Source: Viscum album | Lineage: Eukaryota; Streptophyta; Magnoliopsida; Santalales; Viscaceae | DNA length: 64,000 nt | Direction of reading: 5' to 3' | NCBI GenBank assembly: GCA_963277665.1 | Contig: OY728157.1 | Location: 370,588,067 to 370,652,066 of the forward strand | Program-made: the position numbers and the translations under genes | The notes under the pieces: generated by a model | What the model was told of the DNA's origin: nothing | Databases searched by the model: none | The model's input: the letters and a program-made list of their open reading frames with translations, nothing else | In this document: positions 37,979-47,852 of the stretch, piece by piece | How positions within the stretch are numbered: the stretch's first letter is position 1 | Layout: each line of letters starts with the position of its first letter

Positions 37979-38269
37979 TTACTTATCGAGTAAGTGGGGG
38001 TATTTAGCCCACATTGCATTTTCAGATTCCCATGTTGCCTCTTAAATCTTGTGGTTTTTTCACAAAACCTTTACCTGATGAATCACCTTATTCCGTAACA
38101 CTTTCTCCCTGTAGTCAAGAATCTGGACCGGTTGTTCCTCATAAGATAGGTTCTCTTCCAGCTGAACTACCTGTGGACTCAAAACATGAGATGGATCGGG
38201 CATATACTTCCTTAACATTGAAACATGAAAAACATTGTGTACCTGAGATAAACTCAGAGGTAAAGCCAC
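37979..38269 (-). pseudogene. Element C pol C-terminus: chromodomain
   Basis: The last part of the polyprotein. An open stretch reads HNVFHVSMLRKYMPDPSHV, then PVQILDYREKVLRNK and HQVKVL, and after an in-frame stop continues with KNHKI, EATWE and KYPHLL before the final TAA at 37979. The ILD...LRNK...VKVLW...EATWE pattern is that of the integrase-linked chromodomain of plant chromoviruses, which guides insertion toward particular chromatin. At least two stops interrupt it. Confidence 0.75.
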
Positions 38270-39559
38270 TCGGTATGAAACTGATCCAACTCTCTCCAGA
38301 ATTTCATAAGGTCCAATGAACCTTGGACTCAGGTTTCCTTTCCTACCAAATCACATCACACATTTCCATGGTGATACTTTGAGAAAAGCATGATCACCTA
38401 CCTCAAAAGAGGGATCCTTCCTCCTGTTGTCCGCATAACTCTTCTGCCTGCTCTGAGCCGTTCACATGTGTTTCTATATCAACTGAACTTTTTCTACCAA
38501 CTCTTCTACCAATTCTGGTCCCATCAGCTTCCTTTCACCCACTTCATCCCAGAAATCTGGAGTTCGACACCGTTTACCATATAATGCCTCAAATGGTTCC
38601 ATCTGTATACTGGAATGAAAACTGTTATTATATGAAAATTCAACCAAGTAAAGATGTTGGTCCCAACTTCCCTGATAATCTATCGAACAAGCACGTATCA
38701 TATCTTCCAAAGTCTGAATTTTTCGTTCTGACTTCCCATCTAATTGAGGATGAAAAGTTGTACTAAAATTTAATTCAGTACACAACGACTTCAGAAGGCC
38801 CTTCCAAACGTTAGAAGTAAACCTCTGATCACTATCAGATACAATGGAGAAAGGAACTCCATGTTAACTGACTGTCTCTTTAATATAAAAATGGGAAAGT
38901 TGATCTAGGGAAAAAGTATCTCGTATAGCAAGGAAATGAGCAGATTTAGTCAAGCGATAAATAATAACCCAGATTGCATTATTACCTTGAGGGGTCTTCG
39001 GCAATCCCACAACAAAGTCCATGGATATATTTTCCCATTTCCACTCTGGCAATGGTAAAGGCTAAAGCATCCCCTTCTGTAACTTCTGCTCTGCTTTAAC
39101 CTGTTGACAAGTCAAACACATCACTATAAAATCAGTAATATCTCTTTTCATTCCATCCCACCAGTAATACTCCTGCAGATCTTTGTACATCATAGTACTG
39201 CCAGGATGAACTAAAAACGGAGAACTATGAGCTTCACATAACAACTCTCTCTTCAACTTTGAATCACAAGGCACACACAATCTCCTCCAAAATCTCAAAA
39301 CACAATCATTATCAATGTTGAATTCATGAAACTTTCCCTTCTGAATCAGCTCTAACTTTTTTTGCAAATCACTGTCTTGCTTCTGTGCTTGCTTGATTCT
39401 GTCTGATAGAGAAGATTTCACTGATACCTGAAACAAAACAGAAGAACATCCTGCACCAAAAACTTCTATGCCAAATTTCATCAAATCCTTAACTAAAGGA
39501 TCACTTTCCAAATGCAACATTGTTAATGAAACATTAATTTTTCGACTCAAAGCATCAAC
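38270..39559 (-). pseudogene. Element C integrase
   Basis: Integrase joins the new DNA copy to the chromosome. The N-terminal zinc-binding part is readable at about 39250-39080, with HPGSTMMYKDLQEYYWW and CLTCQQVKAEQ. The catalytic core has its three acidic positions visible: Asp in SMDFVVGLPKT (about 39025), Asp in SDSDQRF (about 38845) and Glu in KSERKIQTLED (about 38735). VEFSYNNSFHSSI and EALYGKRCRTP follow (38474-38785). Frame changes and stops occur near 38860, 39060 and 38350. The fold-defining motifs remain but the gene is not translatable as one protein. Confidence 0.85.
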
Positions 39560-41429
39560 CACTTTATTTGCTTTTCCCAGATGGTAATAAATTGTACAAT
39601 CATAATCCTTGATTAATTCTAACCATCTCCTCTGTCTCACGTTCAATTATTTATGAGTGAATATTTACTTTAAACTTTTGTGATCGTTATATATTTCACA
39701 CTTTACACCGTACAAATGATGCCTCCAAATTTTTAGAGCAAAAACTACAAAAGATAATTCCAAATCATGTGTAGAGTAATTTACGTCATGAGTTTTCAAC
39801 TGTCGTGAAGAATAAGCAATTACCTGATCATTCTGCATTAGGAAAAACCAAGTCCTTTCAATGAAGCATCACTGTAGATAACAAACTCACCATTCCTGAA
39901 AGGTAGTTCCAAAACTGGAGCATTCAACAATCTTCTTTTCAATTCCTGAAAACAATCATCACATTCTTTTGTCTAGATAAACATAACACCCTTCTGAGTT
40001 AGCTAAGTCATTGGACTAGATAACTGTAAATTTTTTTCAAAAAACCTTCGGTAGTAACCTGCCAAACCAAGAAAACTACGGATCTCGGTTACATTTTTGG
40101 GTCTTGGCCATTCTTCGACAACTTTGGTTTTTGCAGGATCCACAGTTATTCCATCTTTAGAAACAATTTTACCAACGAAAGAAATTTGTTGCAACCAAAA
40201 CTCGCACTTGGTGAATTTCTGATACAATTTATTTTCTTTTAAGGTTTTCAAAATAACCCTTAAATGTCTTTCATGCTCCTATTTACTTTTATAAAACACA
40301 AAAATATCATCAATGAAAACCACCAAAAACATATCCAAGAACTCATGGAAAATTTTATTCATCAATTCCATGAATACAACAGGTGCATTGGTTATCCCAA
40401 AAGGCATTACTACAAATTCATAATGGCCATATCTTCTACGAAACGCAGTCATTGGAACATCTTATTCCATTACCTTCAGCTGATGGTACCCCGATCTCAG
40501 GTCAATATTTCAAAAATACTAAGCTCCATGGAGCTGATCAAACAAATCATCGATATGAGGCAAAGGATATTTGTTCTTAACAGTGATGTTATTCAAGGCT
40601 CTATAATCAATGAAAAGTCTCATTGAACCATCATTCTTTTTAACACATAAAATAGGAGCACCCCATGGTCATATGCTAGGTCGAATGAAACATTCTCTAA
40701 TAAATATTTCAATTGCTCGTTCAACTCCAAAAGTTCAATTTGAGCCATTCGATAAGGGGGTTTTGAAATTTCCTTAGAACCAGGAACTAAATCAACAATA
40801 AATTCAACTTCCCAATCTGGTATTATTTCAGGCAACTCATCAGGAAAAACATCAGTATATTCATTTAACACCAGTACATCATTAATCAGAACATTTCCTT
40901 TGTTTTCAACGATGTGTGCAAGGTAACATTCATTTCCATCTTTTACAAGTTTCTCGTCCTTTTGATAAGTTATCAACAGAAAGGGTTCATTCTTGTACAC
41001 AAACTGAAAGTCTTTCTGAAAATAAACTTCTTTAGCTCTATAGTCAATCTTATGATGGTAAATAGAGAGCCAATCCATACCCAGGATAACATCAAACCCT
41101 ACTAGAGGTAAAAAAAGAAGGTTCTCAAGTAGGTTCTTTCCACGGATAAGGATACGAAGATTCTTATAAATTCTTTTTACCTCGACATTTCCCCCAGGTG
41201 TTTTTACCACAAGTTCAGGAGTCATATCTTGAGACGGTATTCCCATTTTTCTAGAAAAGTTTTCAGAGATGAAAGAATGTGTAGACCCCGAATCAAACAA
41301 CACACAGGCATAATCTGAAAAAACAAACAAAGTACCTAATACAACTTCATTTGATGGCCCGACATCTGTTGAAGTAGTTGCAAAGGATTTCACCACCCCT
41401 TTCTTCTTGTAGTCTAACTGCTTCCCATT
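39560..41429 (-). pseudogene. Element C protease, reverse transcriptase and RNase H
   Basis: The aspartic protease site CVLFDSGSTHSFI is at about 41300, followed by DVILGMDWLS near 41080. RT follows: YRMAQIELLELNEQL (about 40735), a one-base frameshift at about 40700, [29 protein letters not shown] (about 40400) and the active site [10 protein letters not shown] (about 40310, FIDD form). CEFWLQQISFVG and FLGLAGYYRRF (40003-40251) close RT. RNase H keeps [40 protein letters not shown] and GKANKVVDALSR (39990-39540). Stops and about two more frameshifts lie in RT/RNase H. The 120-codon plus-strand ORF at 40264-40626 is a shadow of RT. Confidence 0.9.
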
Positions 41430-42473
41430 ACTCGAGCTCTTTGTTGGACACTCATTTGAATAGTGACCCATTTCATTTCACTTAAAACATTTCACTAACT
41501 GTAAATCAAATTTGTTCTTACCATCACCTTGATCTTTTTTAGTACAATCAAGAGCTTTATGTCCCATATTTCAACATCGGTAGCACATTCTAGAATTCAG
41601 AAGACATTCCCCAGCATGCCTTTTTCCACATTTAGCAAAAACTGGAAACATAGTTTTCTTACCATCAGACCTTTTTGAAGAATTCTTCCCTTTCTCTTGC
41701 CACCTAGGTATCTTCTTCTTTTGGTTGTTATATAACACTTGATCATCGGCAAACTCCATTTCCACCTTCTCAGCACATCGAAAAAACATTTCATAATTTT
41801 TTAACTCACAAGAAGTGAAAGCCCTTAGACATTTTGGCTTTAATCCTGAGTAAAAACGATTGATTTTACTATCAAGGTCTCGGATGATATTTGGAGAATA
41901 CCTTGACAATCGAGTGAACCTCTCTTCATAAGAAGCCACTCAGTCTTCCTCTTGCCTCAATTCCAAGAATTGCGTTTCCATCCTAAGTCAAATAGCCTTA
42001 GGAAAATACTTCTCATGAAACAAACCATTAAATTCATCCCAGTCGAGAGCATTAATCTCATCAACGTCCCTAATATTTTTAACCATTGACCACCACTGAT
42101 CTGCTTCACCCTCCAAAAGGTAAATAAAAAGACTAACCTATTTATTTCTTGAACACCCCATGACATCAAAAATCTTATGCAGTGCTTCAATCCACCATTC
42201 AGCTAGCACAGGGTCAGATGATCTTCTGAATGATGGGGGATGTTGCCTCATGAAATGTTCCACCACTAACATGTTCCTCTGCGGATGATCTGGCTGATTT
42301 TGTGCTTGGATACCGCCACCATTTATCGCTTGAGTAAACTGTGCCATTACTGCGACAAACAGTTCAGTTCCAATTCCGACCATCTCAGGATGCAGATTCA
42401 GAAGGTTATTTCCTTCTGTATGCCTTCCTACCACTACTTCTATGTTTCCTCTGTGTAAAACCATTCTGAACAA
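41430..42473 (-). pseudogene. Element C gag (capsid and two zinc knuckles)
   Basis: Gag forms the virus-like particle and binds the element RNA. One frame runs from ATG at 42473 (MFRMVLHRGN) through the capsid region. Readable parts are SFRRSSDPVLAEWWIEALHK, YLLEGEADQWWSMVK, WDEFNGLFHEKYFP and ERFTRLSRYSP (41939-41820). At its end are zinc-binding motifs KCGKRHAGEC, CYRC-4-H-4-C and CFK-stop-NEMGHYSNEC. Stops fall at about 42138, 41990, 41940, 41570 and 41480; the last two are TGA codons inside the two consecutive CX2CX4HX4C knuckles. Apart from stops the frame is continuous into protease, so gag and pol were a single ORF. Confidence 0.85.
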
Positions 42474-42595
42474 ACATGTCTTGGATGAAGAAACATGGTA
42501 ATTTTCAAATACTATATCATCTCAATTTGACCATAAAAAATATTTTTGGATAATCATTTAATAGAATTATAACTCCTAATGTTATCTAAACTGAC
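42474..42595 (-). other. Element C internal leader between PBS and gag
   Basis: About 120 bp, AT-rich, non-coding. Its 'gttatctaaac' segment next to the PBS is also found in LTR A's leader. Confidence 0.6.
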
Positions 42596-42606
42596 CTCTG
42601 ATACCA
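42596..42606 (-). other. Primer-binding site of element C (initiator tRNA-Met)
   Basis: TGGTATCAGAG on the minus strand, two bases from the LTR end. It sets the element's direction. Confidence 0.9.
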
Positions 42607-43176
42607 ACTATAAGGCCCCAACCTTAAACATTACTTAATCTTGAGATATTTCAAGAATACACCTTGAGGATCTTTTAGGTTTAGAGTTTTAGAGAATTAG
42701 ATCATAAAACTTGAATTACATCCTACATTTAAACAAAGTGGTTACAATAAAAGATAGTATTCATTTTTTCACATCAACGGAAAAATTTTTAAAATAAATC
42801 ATGGATTCTTTCTTGACACTCCCTTGACACTACCAACATATCATATACCCTTCCCTTGACCTATGAAAAACATTTCAAAAAAATGGGATGAGCATAAAAA
42901 GCACAGTAAGGGATATAAAAATATGGAAAGGAAACATGAGTACATGTATACATAAGAATCAATGAAATCATACTCTACTCATAAAACATAAGCACTTTAA
43001 CATACCTCATGAAATCATGAATAAATCATCGAAATCATAAGACATAAAGGTAACTTGAGGAATTCATAACATTGTTACGTAGGGAGTAACCCTCTTGGTT
43101 ATGTTTGTAATACCCATCACAGTATATTCCCTAAATCTCTTCGGAGAAACCTTAACGTTTAACTCCTTCACGTTAC

Positions 43177-43188
43177 CCAATGCATTGG
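43177..43188. promoter_or_regulatory. CCAATGCATTGG dyad in 5' LTR of C
   Basis: Identical to the copy at 34594-34605. Confidence 0.6.
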
Positions 43189-44138
43189 AGAGCTATATCG
43201 GGCTCACCCTCCCTTAGTTTATCATGAATCCACCCGTCTTCATAATAATTTCCAAGAACCATAACATAATCGTATCACATAAAACATGCATAAAGGAAAC
43301 ATAACACTTCCACTTTTCAATCACAAGATATCAATACAACACATTGATATAAATAAATTATGAAAACCATTTTCTATACCAAAATAAAAGAAAAGTAAAA
43401 CATGGTATTTATTTTTCATTAAAAAAAGGTATGGCTTGTAGAGGAAGTCGAAACTCAAATAATGGTCACGGTGGCGGAGAAGTCGTTGTCACCGCATACG
43501 TAAAAAACATTCCTTTTGTCATTTAGTAAACTCTTCGTATAAAAAAATATTCCTTTTGAATAAGCATAAAAGTAAAAGGGGTTTATACACCGTATAAAAG
43601 AAAGTTGTGTATAAAACAAAATATGCCTAAATGAATGGAGATTGAGATGAAGTCCCTTAGAAAGATCATTTTTAAATAAAATAGATTCACTATATATAAA
43701 CATAACGAAAGTATAAATACATGATAGGACATAATAATATCATGATATAATTTGAAAATATGAGATTAACCCAAAGAATAGAAAATGGGTTAAGAAGTTC
43801 CCTTACCTCGGGTCCGACTTGACTCGATCATTCTTTAATGTCCTGAATAATAAACATGAGTTAATTTATAATTGTTTAAGAACTTTTTTCAAGTTAATTA
43901 TTCCTCTTATATCACTTATTACCATGTTATGAACATTATGTAATCATTTAAGTTAATAACGGTCTTTTTGTCGATATTTGGTACTTGAGTCAAAAGTAAA
44001 CTTCTTATATTTACAGGTAGTTCACGTAGTCAAATATCCATTATCTAAAGAATTATATTCACGATGTAGATGCCATATATATCATATATATCCAGTATAT
44101 AAATGCATTTATAATATTACATAATCATTTAGACGTAT

Positions 44139-44203
44139 GAAATGAAATGCACCGTTCATGGAGACGGTAAGCCGTACGTACGCATGAACGCTACTTTCAT
44201 TTC
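44139..44203 (-). repeat. 65-nt three-tier hairpin module, copy 1, 5' LTR of C
   Basis: Outer arms GAAATGAAA/TTTCATTTC, middle CGTTCATG/CATGAACG and inner ACGG-TAAG-CCGT are all perfect. The CGTACGTACG palindrome sits beside the inner stem. Confidence 0.8.
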
Positions 44204-44346
44204 TATGTCATATTAATGGAATTAAAACTAAATGAGAGATATGTATATTTTAATTACAGAATTATATTAATCACTTATATGTAAGATAAATCATATATAT
44301 CCATTATATATATGTACTTATAATAGTACATTACATTTGGGGAGAA

Positions 44347-44411
44347 GAAATGAAATGCACCGTTCATGGAGACGGTAAGCCGTACGTACGCATGAACGCT
44401 ACTTTCATTTC
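44347..44411 (-). repeat. 65-nt three-tier hairpin module, copy 2, 5' LTR of C
   Basis: Identical in all three stems to copy 1, exactly 208 bp away. The intervening DNA is AT-rich and much less alike, so the module has been kept more strictly than its surroundings. Confidence 0.8.
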
Positions 44412-44531
44412 TATCTCATACATTAATGGAATTAAAACATAATTATACATAATATTATTATAATTAAATTATGGTATCATATATAATATCATTAAATCTA
44501 TCCTTTATACGTACCATATATGGTATTAACG

Positions 44532-44591
44532 AATCAAATCACTTTGAGGGGGCGGTAGTCCGCACTTCCTAAAATGAAGATATCACGTTTA
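44532..44591 (-). repeat. Related hairpin module (GCGG-TAGT-CCGC), 5' LTR of C
   Basis: Same as the module at 35941-36000, with a perfect GCGGTAGTCCGC core. Confidence 0.6.
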
Positions 44592-45113
44592 CCCATAATG
44601 GAATCCATAAAGGTAGGCCATAAATGAAAAATACAGAATCATAAGTGAAACATAAACATATTATATATCATATAAAAATATAGTTTCATATTAATGGCCA
44701 CCTTTGACGGTGCTAAAAGAATATTGAACAATCATCGTTTCGTGAGGCAGAAATTCGCCATCCACAGAAACAATATGTTCTTTAACCATTAGTTGTAGGT
44801 GTGTTTAAGTGTAGCTAGAATACTTCTTATAACAACATCCTAGTATATTTAAGACACTGGATTTGTTAGAAAATAAATGAATAAAAAGAGTTTAGGGGGG
44901 TGGAGAAGCAAAATAAAAAATAAGAACACATGAGAAAACACTACCTTTAAAACGGGTAACTCTTTTTGATTTGAGATCAAAGGCTTCCTTGGGCAGACTT
45001 CAGCCCAAGGTGAGGCTTAAATGAATAATAGATTGATGTGGATAGACAAAATGGTCAGGGGTTGGGATATACAAAGGCTTTGGAAGTGTGGGTAAGGTGG
45101 TAGAGGTGGGGGC

Positions 45114-45121
45114 CTTTTATA
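45114..45121 (-). promoter_or_regulatory. TATA box of 5' LTR of C (element promoter)
   Basis: TATAAAAG on the minus strand. Transcription from about 30 bp downstream would give a leader of about 2.5 kb before gag, containing the hairpin modules. Confidence 0.7.
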
Positions 45122-46537
45122 AGAGGAGAGGAGGGGAACTCTTTGAAAGTTAAGAAAAGATACTTTTTTAAAATGATTTTCGGATAAAAAAGGTCCCAAA
45201 ATTATAAATTTCTAGGATAAGGTGATAAGGGTTCGAAATACACCCATCCAATAGGTTTTTGACAATTTTAGGTCTTATATTTTACATTATATTTTCATTT
45301 TATTTAAATCGTTAAGTAATGAGGTAATCGCTGCTTCATCATGGTGTCATAAATAATTTAATTTATTTAATGTCTAAAAATTATAAAAAAATACAATGAT
45401 GTAGGAAATAGTTTTATATTTCTAATGATTATTTATGGTCAAAATTATGACTTGTATAACCCCATTTAAAAATTGGTTTAGTAAAACAACTCATGTTTGT
45501 GTGATTTTTACTTTTGCATTAAATAAAATGCATTAATGTCATTATCTTACCCATGTGGCACCAGGGGGTCCAAAAAAGAAACAAATGGGTTGTCTTGGTC
45601 GGCCATGACACATCCAATAATGGTATGAAATGTGTCTAAGTCATTTCATATTATTAAAACATTATTTTTACCTTAAACTACACTAATTACCTCTAATGGC
45701 GTTTAAAAACCTAAAAGTTTCTATTCACCAAAAAAATATTTTAATACCATTGAACCACATTTCACTTTTTAATGACAACCATGTATGTCAGATTTTTGAA
45801 ATTCAAAATACAGAGGTGGTAAATTTTCATTTAAATGAAAAATCAGTTTTTTAAGTACCACTTAGTGGTTTCACTATTCATCGAAAATTTAAGTTTTTCA
45901 GAAAAATACCAAAACTTCACCCTAAGCTATATCTAATATTCCGAATTCAAAAATGATGTCTATTTTAAAAATTTAAAAACATATAAGTTACATTATTTAA
46001 TTAAATAATTAATTCCCGCTGTCAGAGAAAATAGTGTGTTTTTACGAAACAATAAGTATCAAAAGATTGACACTAGTTTAAGTCCAATTTCAAAATGAAA
46101 TTAATTCCAACGACCACTATTGGATTAAATGGTAAAAATATATTCTAATTTAACTATAAACCCAATTAAAAAGTTAATATAATCATATAAATAAATTAGA
46201 TTAAAAAGTTGTTTTGAATTAAAATACAACAGTTTTCACTATTCATTAAAAAATGAACTTTATCGGAAAAATACCAAAAATTTACCCAAAGGAAATTTCA
46301 ATGTTACAATAATAAAGAATAAGTTTATTTTGTATAATAGTTCATATAAAGTTGTCAAAAGATTGATTTAAAAATGTTTTTCCATCAAAAGGCAGTAAAA
46401 CTATCTTTTAAAAATATTAGTGTATTCCATGTTTAAGATTGGATTTATTTTCATTTCAAGCCTCTAAAACACTATATAATTCATTAATAGACATAGATAA
46501 AAATATATATTATTCATTAGTTACTTGGTATGTTACA

Positions 46538-46542
46538 CATTA
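46538..46542. repeat. Target-site duplication of element C (right, CATTA)
   Basis: Identical to 34020-34024. Confidence 0.85.
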
Positions 46543-47838
46543 TCTACATATTATTCGTAGAATACATTTTTTATTATTTTTCAATTGGATTATTTTTCTA
46601 ATGATTTTCCTTTAATATACTGGATCTAAAAAAATTACTACTAAATTTTTATGGAACATAAAACTATTTCGTTGTATAGTGAAAATATATGAGAGACCAG
46701 AACCATTCAGGTTGTTAGATTAATACCTTCAATGAAATTTTCAATATTTGATTTCTAATTGTGTATATAATCCTTATCATACCTTTATAATCTTGTAATG
46801 GTGGACTCATAATCTACAATAATTTATTTTTCTTTTTTAATTAATCAAAAAAAATTCTCTTAATTTTAGTCCATCGATAATGAGGGGAATATTTTTCAAA
46901 GAATACCTCTTTAAAAGAAATAAATTCCTTATTTTATGTTTCTACTTCCTCCCCAGAATTCTACATCAATGACACCCATTGATTGATATCAAACTAAAGA
47001 CAATATACCTTCATTATAACATTTTTCTTTTTAATCACATCCAATGGATAAAAGTATATTTTTTAAAGGCTGAATCCATTACTCAAATACCACTAGATTA
47101 GTAGTCTAACTTAATGATATGGGATTCTATCACATGAAGTGATCCAAAATAGAAGAATCATGATGTAGAACAACAAGTTTCACCATTCAGAAAAGGATAT
47201 TTTTGATAACCTAATTGAGGACCCCTAAAGTAGACATGGTATTCTCTCTCCAATATCAGCTATATAATATTTATTAGTAGTGAAATGTTTTTATTTTCCA
47301 TGAGAATTGATACAATTCTTTGTTCTGGGTGATATTTCTATGAAATATAATATACTAGATTGGATCATAAAATTATAAATAAAAATAACAATGTATAATT
47401 ATAAATATGGTACAATAATTAGTATAAATTGAAAATTTATACACTTTTAATATTCAAATCATAAACATGGTTTCTCTGGGATATCATTATTTTCAAATCA
47501 TACATGATGGTTTATAAAGATAATATGATTTATCAAAAGAATATAAATCAAAAGTGGCATACTATGTGCATAATAATTTTCATTTTTTTGCATTGGGGGA
47601 CAATTGATTCAAAGAACAACGTAACCTTTATAGATTTATTACCCCTAGGTGTTACTGTGTCAGAACCAGATCCATATTTAGTATCTATACATGGATGTAT
47701 TTCTATTAAAAACCTCATAATATCTTGCTTACAAAACTTTAGGATATTATTATGTACTTATTCTCAATGAATAACATATGGATAGATTCCATAATCGATG
47801 TTTTCCTTAATCTAGTCCCTGTGGTTTCAACTAAACAT
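46543..47838 (-). pseudogene. Gag relic of element B (5' part)
   Basis: The continuation of element B's gag beyond the C insertion. Text near 46870-47000 ('ataatgagg.gaatatttttcaaagaa', 'aataaattcc', 'catcaatgacacccattgattgatatc') lines up with C's capsid region at 41985-42110 in order and spacing. All frames are broken. An 88-codon plus-strand ORF at 47504-47770 is antisense and resembles nothing. Confidence 0.5.
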
Positions 47839-47850
47839 CCAATGATACAA
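47839..47850 (-). other. Decayed primer-binding site of element B
   Basis: 'ccaatgatacaa' resembles the complement of the tRNA-Met PBS (ctctgatacca) and sits two bases from the LTR end, as in element C. Confidence 0.5.
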
Positions 47851-47852
47851 TC

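Larger units (their letters stand above)
34025..46537 (-). mobile_element. Ty3/Gypsy chromovirus C (Tekay/Del-like), 12.5 kb, full length, inactive
   Basis: Complete structure on the minus strand: 5' LTR 42609-46537, PBS 42596-42606, gag-pol 42473-37979, polypurine tract 37953-37940, 3' LTR 34025-37939, and 5-bp duplication CATTA. The domain order gag / protease / RT / RNase H / integrase / chromodomain and the tRNA-Met PBS place it in the chromoviruses. The two-part zinc-finger gag and very long LTRs fit Tekay/Del best. LTRs differ at roughly one base in ten over the first 330 bp by eye, so the insertion is not recent. It has several in-frame stops and at least three frameshifts, so it needs another element's proteins to move. 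Confidence 0.92.
42609..46537 (-). mobile_element. 5' LTR of element C (3929 bp)
   Basis: Counterpart of 34025-37939, with the same ends (TGTAACA...CCTTATA), the same TATA box (45114-45121), the same dyad (43177-43188) and both hairpin modules at the same 208-bp spacing. Its hairpin middle arms are perfect where the 3' LTR has mismatches, so the 5' LTR probably keeps the ancestral form. Confidence 0.9.

Noticed and set aside
40264..40626. 120-codon plus-strand ORF
   Set aside because: Exactly antisense to element C's reverse transcriptase core, whose motifs read clearly on the other strand.
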